From Virgibacillus chiguensis (GTDB lineage: Bacteria > Bacillota > Bacilli > Bacillales > Amphibacillaceae), in NCBI RefSeq assembly GCF_900129865.1, contig NZ_FQXD01000003.1, positions 186,001-250,000 on the forward strand: 64,000 nucleotides of DNA, given 5' to 3'. The notes beneath the pieces were generated by a model. The model saw nothing but the letters and a program-made list of their open reading frames with translations, searched no databases and had not been told where the DNA came from. Both the position numbers and the translations under genes were made by a program. How positions within the stretch are numbered: the stretch's first letter is position 1; every line of letters starts with the position of its first letter. Of this stretch, positions 43,712 through 52,447 are shown one piece after another.

Positions 43712-44641
43712 GTGCAGAAAGCAAATGGCTGGAGTAAACTGTTATTATTTAGTTCAATTATTGCCGTGATGCTACTAGCGGCTTGCGGTTCTGAGGAGAA
43801 AGAAGAAGGCAATGCAGAAGGGGATTCAGGTGAGACGAATTATGGCGAAGAAATAGATTATACGATCACGGGGATTGAGCCCGGGGCAGGGATTACAGTA
43901 GCAACAGAGAAGGCGATAGAAGAATATGATAGTTTGTCAGGTTGGGAGCTTGAACAGTCTTCCACGGCAGCCATGGTAACGGAATTAGAAGAAGCAATTG
44001 CAAGTGAAAGCCCAATTATTGTGACCGGGTGGAATCCACATTGGAAATTTGCAAAATTCGATAATCTGAAATACTTGGAAGATCCAAAAGGTATTTATGG
44101 TGACGTAGAGGTTATTAAATCACTAGCAAGAAAAGGGCTGGAAAAAGATAAACCGAATGCTTATAAGCTAATTGACCAATTTGAATGGTCTGTAGAAGAT
44201 ATGGAAGGAATTATGTATGAAGCTTCTGAAAGCGGGAAAGAAGTTGCTGAAGTAGCAAAACAGTGGGTTAAGGCTAATCCGGATAAAGTAGAAGCGTGGA
44301 CAGAAGGGGTAGAAGATGTGGATGGTGTTGAATTCGAACTTGTTTCTACACCTTGGGATTCGGAACGAGCTTCGGCGAATGTTGTCGCTGAAGTCATGCG
44401 TCAAAAAGGGTTTGAAGTGACAATTACTCCTGTAGATGTCGCCGTCATGTTTGAAGCAGTTGCTAATGGGGACGGAGATGCTACATTAGCTGCTTGGATG
44501 CCAGCAACTCATAAAGATTTTTATGAGAAGTTTGAAGATGATTTTGAGGATTTAGGAGCAAATTTAGAAGGGGCAAAGATTGGTTTAGTTGTACCTGATT
44601 ATATGGATATAGATTCTATTGAAGATATACAAGCTAAATAG
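43712..44641 (+). CDS. opuAC: Glycine betaine-binding lipoprotein, B. subtilis-type order (OpuAC2)
   Basis: 309 residues, GTG start after GGAGAGGG. Lipobox LAAC (Cys25). Residues 49-200 correspond to the second lobe of the upstream protein (TITGIEPGAG at 51-60, VTGWNPHWKF with Trp107 and Trp111). Residues 205-305 correspond to its first lobe (STPWDSERAS, Trp215; AAWMPATH, Trp262). The end, SIEDIQAK, is the same hinge (TSIEDLDK) at which the other protein continues. So the two are circularly permuted paralogues. This one has the order known from B. subtilis OpuAC. Confidence 0.93.
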   Translation: MQKANGWSKLLLFSSIIAVMLLAACGSEEKEEGNAEGDSGETNYGEEIDYTITGIEPGAGITVATEKAIEEYDSLSGWELEQSSTAAMVTELEEAIASESPIIVTGWNPHWKFAKFDNLKYLEDPKGIYGDVEVIKSLARKGLEKDKPNAYKLIDQFEWSVEDMEGIMYEASESGKEVAEVAKQWVKANPDKVEAWTEGVEDVDGVEFELVSTPWDSERASANVVAEVMRQKGFEVTITPVDVAVMFEAVANGDGDATLAAWMPATHKDFYEKFEDDFEDLGANLEGAKIGLVVPDYMDIDSIEDIQAK

Positions 44642-44648
44642 ATTTCTA

Positions 44649-44685
44649 GAAACAGAATGAGCTATGAAATGCTCGTTCTGTTTTT
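44649..44685 (+). terminator. Terminator of the opuA operon
   Basis: AAACAGAATGAGC and GCTCGTTCTGTTT (one mismatch) around TATGAAAT, ending in five T. Confidence 0.88.
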
Positions 44686-44818
44686 ATGAAACAAGGATGT
44701 ACTCCAGTCTAGACAAGGGAATATAAGAAAAACTTGGTTAGTAAACAAACTTTATGGAAAAAAATGTATTTTTATTTAAAGCCCATGCTGGAAATTTCAC
44801 CACTTTGCATATACATAT

Positions 44819-44845
44819 AAAAAGCTTTCCCTTTTGAGAAAGCTT
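44819..44845 (-). terminator. Terminator after yhaH
   Basis: On the minus strand AAGCTTTC and GAAAGCTT around TCAAAAGG, followed by TTTATATG. Confidence 0.75.
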
Positions 44846-44865
44846 CCCACCAAATATCCTAACGT

Positions 44866-45225
44866 TTATTGTTTTTTTATTTTATTTTCAAGGTCATTTA
44901 GGCTGGATTCAATTTGCGCCAAATATTGATGAATATTCTCTTGATGAGGCTCTACAGTTGTTTTCCATTCCGATACCGATTTTTTCATATCTTGCGTGAG
45001 TTCTTTAATTAATATGGCGCCTTCCTGTGAAGTTTCTTTAATTTGATTCTTTAATCGAACACCATCCTGTTTTAAATGTAAAAGCATATCTTTCCACTCC
45101 ATACCTTTTTCCTTCATTTTCACCCGAAGTTGTTTTCCAGAAGCTGGTGCACTTAGCAGCGTAACAGTTGCACTTACAGCACCACCGACTGCAATTCCTA
45201 ACCATAGTGATTTCGCATTTGTCAT
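44866..45225 (-). CDS. yhaH: YtxH-domain protein YhaH
   Basis: 119 residues. A glycine-rich hydrophobic start (LWLGIAVGGAVSATVTLLSA) and PASGKQLRVKMKEKG are the YtxH domain pattern; the rest is an amphipathic coiled coil (residues 35-119). Probably membrane-attached by the N-terminus. YhaH of B. subtilis has this domain and length and also lies next to trpP. Function unknown; relatives are general-stress proteins. AGGAGCGATAA precedes the ATG. Confidence 0.88.
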   Translation of the reverse strand: MTNAKSLWLGIAVGGAVSATVTLLSAPASGKQLRVKMKEKGMEWKDMLLHLKQDGVRLKNQIKETSQEGAILIKELTQDMKKSVSEWKTTVEPHQENIHQYLAQIESSLNDLENKIKKQ

Positions 45226-45284
45226 TCATTTATCGCTCCTTTCTATTTGTTTAAGAGTTAAAAGGGACTTTCGTATATTTTGTA

Positions 45285-45470
45285 CTGTAGAAAAGTATAA
45301 AATATAATTTTTTATACTAGAGGAAAATATGAAATTTTAAGTGTCTTTAGTATAAGCCAAGTTTTTTTAAAGGTTTATCGTACAACAAAAGTGGTGGACG
45401 TCATCGTAAAAGTTTGGCAATAGGTTTCGTTTTCTACGAACAAATATCGTTAAACTTCGTATGTTTTGAA
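45285..45470 (+). repeat. Family A repeats (two degenerate units)
   Basis: TACTGTAGAAAAGTATAAAA followed at 45317 by TTATACTAGAGGAAAATATG and TTTAGTATAAGCCAAGTTTT, then GTTTATCGTACAACAAAAG and TTGGCAATAGG. It runs straight into an inverted family B copy. Confidence 0.55.
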
Positions 45471-45660
45471 AACAAAGGCGCAAGCGCCCGGTTAGCAACG
45501 TAGCGAGTGGAACGAATCAACTGAGATAAAGGAATCACGGTGAGGAACGAACCGATGATGACTTATCGTAGGGCGATTTCGTGAAGTCGCCTAGTTGCTG
45601 GGCGCTGGAGCCGGACGGAGCCTATTCGGTTATTTGGTTACGCCATAGCACCAAATTTTA
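45470..45660 (-). repeat. Family B dispersed repeat, short form, inverted
   Basis: Complement of the 24638 unit: AACAAAGGCGCAAGCGCCCG, AGCAACGTAGCGAGTGGAAC, TGAGATAAAGGAATCACGG, GAACGAACCGATGATGACTT, GTCGCCTAGTTGCTGGGCGC, then CTATTCGGTTATTTGGTTAC. Confidence 0.8.
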
Positions 45661-45679
45661 TGCTTTTTTATCTTTTTTA

Positions 45680-45718
45680 AAAAATCCCCTGGACAATCCA
45701 GTATGCCAGAGGATTTTA
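45680..45718 (-). terminator. Terminator after trpP
   Basis: On the minus strand AAAATCCTCTGG and CCAGGGGATTTT with a T-run. The trpP stop codon abuts it. Confidence 0.75.
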
Positions 45719-45720
45719 AT

Positions 45721-46242
45721 TCATGTCATCATTAATTGCGGTGTTCTTTTTAAAATCCTTTGTACAATTGGATAAACAACAGCAATAAGAATAGAGTTTA
45801 AAAATGCTGCTGGCAATACGGCTATGCTAAACATCGCTATGAATGAACCCTCCATAATTCCAATTAAAAAGAGTGCAACGCTTAAAAATATCGCACCTGA
45901 GATCATTGTCCCAATTGCAGTTAAAATAACTGCTTGTGAAAGCGGGCGCAATGTTTTGGAGATAACGAAGAATAAACTAAGGAAAATAATAGCAGTAATA
46001 GGTTTATCAATCATGTTAGCTATTTGACCGCCGGGTGCACTTGTTGTTAAAGCAGATATAGCTCCAGTAGCAATGGAAAGAATAATGACGTATTTCAGTT
46101 TAGGAAATAATAAAATTCCTAAAAACATCATAGAAAGCAACATATCTGGCTTCACTCCAAAAATAACTGGTGGTACAATAGCATGCAACACAGCGCCAAT
46201 CCCTATCAGTAGCGATAAAATCATTAAAATTCGAATATTCAT
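45721..46242 (-). CDS. trpP: Tryptophan transporter TrpP
   Basis: 173 residues with five to six membrane segments, beginning MNIRILMILSLLIGIGAVLH with VPPVIFGVKPDMLLSMMF, typical of TrpP (YhaG). TSAPGGQIANMIDKPITA is another family block. It imports tryptophan. The leader carries six NAG triplets at 2-3 base spacing over the ribosome site, the layout by which tryptophan-loaded TRAP blocks trpP translation in B. subtilis. Confidence 0.93.
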   Translation of the reverse strand: MNIRILMILSLLIGIGAVLHAIVPPVIFGVKPDMLLSMMFLGILLFPKLKYVIILSIATGAISALTTSAPGGQIANMIDKPITAIIFLSLFFVISKTLRPLSQAVILTAIGTMISGAIFLSVALFLIGIMEGSFIAMFSIAVLPAAFLNSILIAVVYPIVQRILKRTPQLMMT

Positions 46243-46249
46243 TTGTAAA

Positions 46250-46287
46250 CTCTCCTCTACTCAACTTTTCTCAAACTATCATTCCTC
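46250..46287 (-). promoter_or_regulatory. TRAP-binding site in the trpP leader
   Basis: On the minus strand (46278 to 46250): TAG-N3-GAG-N2-AAG-N2-GAG-N2-GAG-N2-GAG, with another GAG at 46287. The last two repeats are the Shine-Dalgarno region (GAGGAGAG) eight bases before ATG. This fits TRAP repression of translation. Confidence 0.85.
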
Positions 46288-46460
46288 AATTGTACAACTC
46301 TTTGCCAATTGCAAGAACTTACGTTTATTATAACAAAGAATTTATAAAATAAAAAGCTGTAAAAAACACTTATTTCCTTATTAAAATGCAATCCTTAGTA
46401 TGGAAGGATAATAAATATGGTGGAAGTACGTCTTAAATAACCTTATATACTCAGACGTTT

Positions 46461-46490
46461 AAAAACCAGTGAGTAGGAGGCTCACTGGTT
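46461..46490 (-). terminator. Terminator after hit
   Basis: AACCAGTGAG and CTCACTGGTT around CCTCCTA, followed on the minus strand by TTTAAACG. Confidence 0.8.
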
Positions 46491-46498
46491 CTACGATT

Positions 46499-46927
46499 TT
46501 AATCCATATGGTTTGTTATCGTTCCGGCGATTTCTTGCAAATCACTCGCACTATAATCATCGGAGTGTACTTTCCAATTAGAGGAAAAGCCGTCGTTTTT
46601 TCCGTATCGTGGAAGAAGGTGGATATGTAAGTGAAAAACGGATTGATCGGCTGGCTTTTCATTATTATTAAGTAAGTTCATCCCAATTGGCTCATAAGCT
46701 GATTTAATTGCATTCGCCACTTTCGGCACCTTTTCAAAAAGAGCTGCGGCAACGTCAGATGGAGTTTCATAAATGTTTTTAACATGTACTTTAGGAATAA
46801 TTAATGTATGCCCCTTTGTAACTTGACTGATGTCTAAAAAGGCATATACATGCTCATCTTCATACACTTTAGCTGAAGGAATTTCTTGATTAATGATTTT
46901 ACAAAATATACAATCTTCATGACTCAT
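46499..46927 (-). CDS. hit: HIT-family hydrolase Hit
   Basis: 142 residues. It starts with CIFCKIINQEIPSAKVYED (two Cys at 6 and 9, a zinc-site pair) and carries the histidine triad HLHIHLLPR at 99-107 with the nucleophile His101. HIT proteins hydrolyse nucleoside phosphoramidates or dinucleotides. In Bacillus hit is divergent from ecsAB; here a 5 kb ribose/nucleoside block has been placed between them. AGGGGAGATC precedes the ATG. Confidence 0.95.
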   Translation of the reverse strand: MSHEDCIFCKIINQEIPSAKVYEDEHVYAFLDISQVTKGHTLIIPKVHVKNIYETPSDVAAALFEKVPKVANAIKSAYEPIGMNLLNNNEKPADQSVFHLHIHLLPRYGKNDGFSSNWKVHSDDYSASDLQEIAGTITNHMD

Positions 46928-47743
46928 TATGATCTCCCCTTTCTTTTCGATATTATTTCTATTGTATATAGGAATGGATGAGGTTGTAAAGCAAACCCTT
47001 TAACTTATTAAGGAATGTTAACTAGCAAAAATTCGCTAAGAACTTTTTGTTAGAACATGATGTATAACGTTATCTAAGCGAGTCTTAGTAAGAGTAAGAA
47101 GCACTGCTGGTTTCTTACACTATAGAAAAGTATAAGGTTTTTTGTTTATAGTATAAGAAAAACAAAGGCTTGTCGCCAAGTCTTTCTAATAAAATACATA
47201 TTTATCCGGAATATAAGGTCCCACAATAATTGGAAGCTGTGAGCTGAACAAGTTTAAGTAGGAATAACAGTACCTAAACTTCCATTTCGTTTTATCTAAA
47301 AAATCAATGAAGGATAAAAAACGCACACGAAGATTCACTTTATCATATGAAAAAAGAAAACCAGCCCCCTAGGAGGAGACTGGTTTGAAGGCATAAAGGA
47401 TAAAGCCTTTGCTTAAAGGCAGATTGTAAAGGCAATAAGCAATTCAGCATGGTTGATGTTTTACAATTTCCTTTAATGAACTTCTCAGAAGAAGTGGCTT
47501 AATGAGTTAATATGGCATGTTAATTGCCGTTTGCAAACACCTCATTTGTGTTATTTTTTGAAACACAGTTAAATATCGATCGCAGACACCTCATTTTCAT
47601 GAAGGTTAGTTCGAAACTTAGCTCATTTCTCATTAAACACGCAAATTGTTTGCTTAATAACTTTTTTAATCCTTTTGCCTACAATGATTAGTCTGTGCAA
47701 TGTGCTAAGAAATATACATAGGAAAAATAAAATTTTTTTGATG
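46928..47743. other. 800-bp gene-free region
   Basis: Contains a family A repeat (about 47115-47195) preceded by a weak GTAAGAA/TTTCTTAC hairpin, and a hairpin AAACCAG...CTGGTTT at 47362-47388. Nothing coding was recognised. Confidence 0.45.
47115..47195 (+). repeat. Family A dispersed repeat
   Basis: CACTATAGAAAAGTATAAGG, TTGTTTATAGTATAAGAAAA, then GGCTTGTCGCCAAGTC and TTTCTAATA. One of the cleanest copies. Confidence 0.75.
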
Positions 47744-48757
47744 CTAAGCATGTATGGTTTTTACACTTGTTCTTGCGATAAGTTCAGGCTGTAGACAAGT
47801 ATTTTGGGCAACAGTATCTTTTTTTTGTATTTTTTGAAACAATTGCTTGAAAGCAGTTTCACTTAATTTCTTTACATCTTGTTTAACAGATGATAATTCA
47901 ACACCAAATAAGTAAGGATAAATGGTGTTATCATAGCTGATAACAGAGTAATCGTCGGGTATTTTTTTGTTCTTCTCATAAATGCTATGAATGAAACCAA
48001 GCGCCATCATATCATTTGTAATAAATATAGCTGTTACATCCTTGTTTATTATTTTTTGGCCCGCTAGATAACCACTTTCTTTTTTATAATCACCAGTTAC
48101 AATGTTGTTATAATCGATTGGAATATTAAATTCTTTTAAAGCCCGCAAATACCCGTTTAAACGAAATTGTCCATTAATAAAACTGGAACTGGCAATGCAG
48201 GCGATTTTTCGATGGCCATTTTCCAATAAGTATTTCACAGCTATATAAGCTCCATATTCATTATCAAACCAAACTTTATCACAAGATAGGTCAGAAAACA
48301 CACGATCCAGCAAAATATAAGGGACAGTGAGTTGCTTTAATTTTTCGATGAGCTCTGGTTTTTTTAGCCATGATTCACTGGCCGGGATAAGAAATATACC
48401 TTCTACAGCACGCGATAATAATAAATCCAGTAATGCGATATCATTTTCAAATTGGTCATTGGAATTCACAATAATTAATGTGTAACCGTGCATACGGCAT
48501 TGCATTTCGATATGTTTGGCTAAAGAAGAAAAGAATATATTTTCAATGTCAGGTATAATTAAACCGAACGTTTTTGTTTGTTTTGTAACAAGGCTTCTTG
48601 CTATTTGATTTGCAGTATAGTTCAGCTCTTTGGCAATTTGTTTAATTTCAGCTTTTTTTTGGTCGGAAATCCGGCTCGGTCGATCATTTAATACTAATGA
48701 AACGGAGCTTGGAGAGACACCAGCTTTCTTGGCAATATCTTTAATAGTTACTTTCAC
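47744..48757 (-). CDS. LacI-family regulator of the ribose/nucleoside operon
   Basis: 337 residues from the GTG at 48757 (GGGGATG upstream), the usual LacI length; the frame continues upstream without a ribosome site. HTH: VTIKDIAKKAGVSPSSVSLV with LNDRPSRIS; hinge helix ANQIARSLVTKQT. The ligand domain includes FGLIIPDIENIFFSSLAKHI and FDNEYGAYIAVKYLLENGHR. It resembles RbsR-type repressors. It lies downstream of the operon it probably controls through the palindrome at 52448-52471. Confidence 0.88.
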   Translation of the reverse strand: MKVTIKDIAKKAGVSPSSVSLVLNDRPSRISDQKKAEIKQIAKELNYTANQIARSLVTKQTKTFGLIIPDIENIFFSSLAKHIEMQCRMHGYTLIIVNSNDQFENDIALLDLLLSRAVEGIFLIPASESWLKKPELIEKLKQLTVPYILLDRVFSDLSCDKVWFDNEYGAYIAVKYLLENGHRKIACIASSSFINGQFRLNGYLRALKEFNIPIDYNNIVTGDYKKESGYLAGQKIINKDVTAIFITNDMMALGFIHSIYEKNKKIPDDYSVISYDNTIYPYLFGVELSSVKQDVKKLSETAFKQLFQKIQKKDTVAQNTCLQPELIARTSVKTIHA

Positions 48758-49120
48758 TAAAAATACATCCCCTATAAATTTAATCGCTTTAATTTTGGCT
48801 TGAACCAAAAACTTTGATGGAATAACTAGATGTAAGTGAGCTTGTGAGTTCAATTCAAGGTTAATCTGTAGCATTTTGCTATCCTCTTCTTGTTAAACTT
48901 GTCGCATTTGCAAGGAATTTGCTTCAGAGAGATCACACAAAGAAATTGTAACATTCATTTTCGAATACTCTCTGTGCGCTACTTCCCCCTTAAATCTAGT
49001 GATCGCTATATTACCATCTGTTTAAGGACACTTCACCTTAATATCATTTTACTAAATAAAACAGGGAATGTCTTATTTATAGCCTAAGAAAAAACGACAG
49101 CTTCTACTATAAAAAATTGC

Positions 49121-50542
49121 CTATAGAAAGATGACCATTGAAAGAACGAACATGAAAACGACGCCGGAAATCATTGGCACAGATGTACGTTTGATAATAT
49201 CTAATGGATCTACTTTTAATGTGCCGGCAATAATTAATACAACAGCTGCTACAGGAGATACTGCACGGAATAGGTTTCCAGCAAGTCCCATTGGTATGGA
49301 AATAGCCACTGGACTTATTCCTGCTGCTTCTGCTAATGGAACCATTAAAGGAATCATTGCAAAGAATAATGCAATACCACTTCCACTTAATAAGACGATA
49401 AGCGCAGTAAAAAGCACTAAAATTAGTGGTAAGATAAAATCTAACCCTTGTCCGTGAAAGTTTTGCATAGCCGTCTGTAACGTGTCTAACAAGCCGATGG
49501 ACTTTAAACCAGTAACAAACACGGAAGCTGCAACAATAAGCGCTACGATAGGAATAGCTTTCCCCATCCCTTCGAAAAACTTCTCTGTGTTTGATAAAAC
49601 CGCTTTATCACCTTTTTTACGTATTAATTCACAAACAACAGCGATGATTAGCGAAAAAAGCACGGAATTTTCTACGCTAAGGGAGATCGTTGCATTTATA
49701 GTCATTTCCAAGATAAAAGAAATAAGCAAAAGGACAATTGGAAAGATAGGTAGTAATGCATATACAACTTTGAATAATTTACCACCAGTTATTTCCTCTA
49801 TATTTTCTAATTCCACTTCCTCTTTCGCTTGAGAAGCTAACGTTTTTTTATCCATCCGTTTTTGCCAAAAATAATGAACTATTGCTATGAATATTAACGT
49901 TGGTATAGAGATAATAGCGTGGTATTGAAACACGTAATCGGTTACAGATAAGTCAGTAAAAGCAGCGAATTTCGCCAACTCTTCCGACACGGCGACGTTA
50001 TCACTTCCTAATGGTGTTGGAATTATTGTAGCTGAAGTAGCGATAACTGCAGCTATACTTAGTACCGACATTCCAGCTCGCTTTAACACAGGATATAAAG
50101 TAGCCAATAATAAAATAGCTAATGTGGAAGCGCTTGGAATAACGAGCGATAATAAGTTTCCGAGCAAAAACACTGCTGGAACTAAAAAATAAACAGATTT
50201 AATCTTACTAATTGGTTTTGTTAGAACTTGTACAGTAACGTCGTTCGCACCAATTGAAGACATATATGCTGTATATCCGCCAAGCATGAGGATAATAAGT
50301 CCTGCTTTCGTAAAGGTTTCCTTAAATTGCTGAACAATAACTTGCAATGGGTCTAGTAATGTAGAACCGGTTGTTTCAAAGTCGGCTATAGGAATTTCAT
50401 TGCCCATACTCGTCCCTATAAATATTAAAAGTATACCAATCGAAAATAAAGCGACTTTTATGTCCATTTTCTTTACTAGCATATAAATGACGATAATAAC
50501 AGCTAGGATTGCTGAGCTATACATAATTAAGTTATCTGTCAT
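49121..50542 (-). CDS. DcuC-like transporter in the nucleoside operon
   Basis: 473 residues, about twelve membrane segments. LGGYTAYMSSIGANDVTV, LVIPSASTLAILLLATLYP and PLGSDNVAVSEEL, then LLSGSGIALFFAMIPLMVPL, place it in the DcuC/YfcC-like anion transporter superfamily. DcuC proper carries C4-dicarboxylates anaerobically. Here it is third in an operon with ribokinase and nucleoside hydrolase, so nucleoside or ribose uptake is the simplest inference. Its start is 24 bases after the hydrolase stop, with GGAGGATACACC upstream. Confidence 0.8.
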   Translation of the reverse strand: MTDNLIMYSSAILAVIIVIYMLVKKMDIKVALFSIGILLIFIGTSMGNEIPIADFETTGSTLLDPLQVIVQQFKETFTKAGLIILMLGGYTAYMSSIGANDVTVQVLTKPISKIKSVYFLVPAVFLLGNLLSLVIPSASTLAILLLATLYPVLKRAGMSVLSIAAVIATSATIIPTPLGSDNVAVSEELAKFAAFTDLSVTDYVFQYHAIISIPTLIFIAIVHYFWQKRMDKKTLASQAKEEVELENIEEITGGKLFKVVYALLPIFPIVLLLISFILEMTINATISLSVENSVLFSLIIAVVCELIRKKGDKAVLSNTEKFFEGMGKAIPIVALIVAASVFVTGLKSIGLLDTLQTAMQNFHGQGLDFILPLILVLFTALIVLLSGSGIALFFAMIPLMVPLAEAAGISPVAISIPMGLAGNLFRAVSPVAAVVLIIAGTLKVDPLDIIKRTSVPMISGVVFMFVLSMVIFL

Positions 50543-50566
50543 GGTGTATCCTCCTGTTTGAGTTGT

Positions 50567-51493
50567 TTAGTTGCATTTTTGTAAACTATCCAAAAACCAT
50601 CCTTTAAATAATTTTTCATCAATGTCTAAACAAACGGTCGCATTACTTGGCATATTTAAGTATCCTTTCAAGTCAGTAACAGTACACCCCTTTGATAAGG
50701 AGCCATTTAGCTCAATACCTACATAAGCTTTTTGTGTCGTGAACATCTCTGGACATAGCAAGTAGGCTATAGCACAACTGTCATACATTTTTAGTCCAGT
50801 TTTCATACTACCGCCACGATATTTTTGGAATAAATGGTAAATCATATGACCTGTTTCGTTTAATGTTTTCAATTTTTCACTGTCTTCAGGGTAAACGAGT
50901 GCTTTCCAACCGACATCTAATCCAACCATTACAATGGGCACGCCACTGTTAAATACAATACTTGCGGCTTCGGGGTCAGCATGAATGTTAAACTCAGCCA
51001 TGACTCCAGAATTCCCTCGCGTTGTAGATCCGCCCATTAATACGATTTCTTTAATATTTGTTTTCACTTCTGGATACAATCTTATAAGTAATGCGATATT
51101 GGTTAATGGTCCAATGGGTACAAGCGTAATTGGCTTATTGCTTTGAAGAATGGTTTTGTACATCGCGTTAACAGCATGCTCTTTTAATAAGAGATTTTCG
51201 TTAGGCTCTGGAAAATCATAACCATCCATACCTGTTTCACCATGAACATTACTCGCATCTATCGGTTCTTTAATTAGTGGTTGCGCTGCACCAGCAGCAA
51301 CAGGAATTTCTTTTTTGAAAAATTGTAAAAGTCGTAACGTATTGTACGTTACTTTTTCGAGACTTACATTACCAGCAACTGTCGTAATCAATTTAATATC
51401 TAATTCTTTACTATATAATGCGGCAGCAAGGGCTACAGCATCGTCAATTCCTGGATCTGTATCAATAATAATAGGTGTTTGGTTGTCATTCAT
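50567..51493 (-). CDS. Ribonucleoside hydrolase (IunH/Rih family)
   Basis: 308 residues from the ATG at 51493 (GGAGTAGATATTG upstream). N-terminal Asp cluster IIIDTDPGIDDAVAL binds Ca2+ and ribose; VPIGPLTNIALLIRLYPE, VLMGGSTTRGNSGVMAEFNI and the C-terminal MYDSCAIAYLLCPE (last Ca ligand Asp) are all conserved. It splits nucleosides into base and ribose in the cytoplasm. It follows ribokinase by six bases, so the freed ribose can be phosphorylated at once. Confidence 0.93.
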   Translation of the reverse strand: MNDNQTPIIIDTDPGIDDAVALAAALYSKELDIKLITTVAGNVSLEKVTYNTLRLLQFFKKEIPVAAGAAQPLIKEPIDASNVHGETGMDGYDFPEPNENLLLKEHAVNAMYKTILQSNKPITLVPIGPLTNIALLIRLYPEVKTNIKEIVLMGGSTTRGNSGVMAEFNIHADPEAASIVFNSGVPIVMVGLDVGWKALVYPEDSEKLKTLNETGHMIYHLFQKYRGGSMKTGLKMYDSCAIAYLLCPEMFTTQKAYVGIELNGSLSKGCTVTDLKGYLNMPSNATVCLDIDEKLFKGWFLDSLQKCN

Positions 51494-51499
51494 CAATAT

Positions 51500-52420
51500 C
51501 TACTCCTTTACATATTTGGAATCAATTATATCTTGTCTAGTAGGTATGGATTTCTGCGCACCGGCTTTAGATACGGTTAACGCGGCGGCACACGTAGCAT
51601 ATTCCATACTTTTTTGAATTGTTTTTCCATGAGAAAGTTCACAGGCAAGCGCCCCAATATAAGTATCTCCAGCAGCGGTTGTATCTACAGTATTTACAGA
51701 GAGACTAGGCACGAAATGGATGGTTGTACCTTCACCAACTATACTCCCTTCCGCTCCTAAGGTAATCAGTACTGCATGAACTCCTTGTTGCTGAAAGTAT
51801 TGTATTGCTTTTCTGTATTCGCTTTCTTCGGATGGGTATATTCCCGATAAAAATTCACATTCTGATTGATTAATGATAAGTAAATCAATATGAAGATAAT
51901 TGGCTTTTGTAATATGTTTAGCTGGTGCAGGGTTTAATATAGTGAAAAGTCCTTTTTTCTTTGCAGCTTTTAGTGCGTGCAAAGTCGTTTCGTAATCGTT
52001 CTCAAATTGCGTTAAAAAAATATCTCCAGGACGACCGATATCTTGAAGCATTTTGTTGACGTCTTGGAAATCAACGTCGTCATTCGCTCCTTTGTCTAAA
52101 ATAATTCGATTGTCTCCATCATTTCTAATGATCATGGCAATTCCGGTCGTTATATGTCGGCTCATCTTTATATAATCACAATTCACATTATATTTTGTTA
52201 GCGTTTCTACTAATTTGTTCCCATATAAATCTGTGCCTACTGCTCCTGCTATCCAAGTATTTGCTCCACTTTTAGCGGCAGCTACAGCTTGATTTCCCCC
52301 CTTACCTCCAGGAGATAGGAAAAAGTTTTTTCCTTGTATCGTTTCTCCGTTATTTGGAATGCGATCGGTATAAATGGAAAGGTCCATATTTAAGCTTCCA
52401 AAAGTAAGTACTCTTTTCAA
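51500..52420 (-). CDS. rbsK: Ribokinase
   Basis: 306 residues. TTG is the start, set by GGAGGGAATATA. PfkB motifs: SPGGKGGNQAVAAAKSGA near 36-53 and DTTAAGDTYIGALACEL near 250 (anion hole with the catalytic Asp; GAGD reads AAGD here). LNPAPAKH and INQSECEFL are further family blocks. It phosphorylates ribose to ribose-5-phosphate. First gene of the operon behind a LacI-type operator. Confidence 0.93.
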   Translation of the reverse strand: MKRVLTFGSLNMDLSIYTDRIPNNGETIQGKNFFLSPGGKGGNQAVAAAKSGANTWIAGAVGTDLYGNKLVETLTKYNVNCDYIKMSRHITTGIAMIIRNDGDNRIILDKGANDDVDFQDVNKMLQDIGRPGDIFLTQFENDYETTLHALKAAKKKGLFTILNPAPAKHITKANYLHIDLLIINQSECEFLSGIYPSEESEYRKAIQYFQQQGVHAVLITLGAEGSIVGEGTTIHFVPSLSVNTVDTTAAGDTYIGALACELSHGKTIQKSMEYATCAAALTVSKAGAQKSIPTRQDIIDSKYVKE

Positions 52421-52447
52421 TATATTCCCTCCTTTACGTAAAAAATC

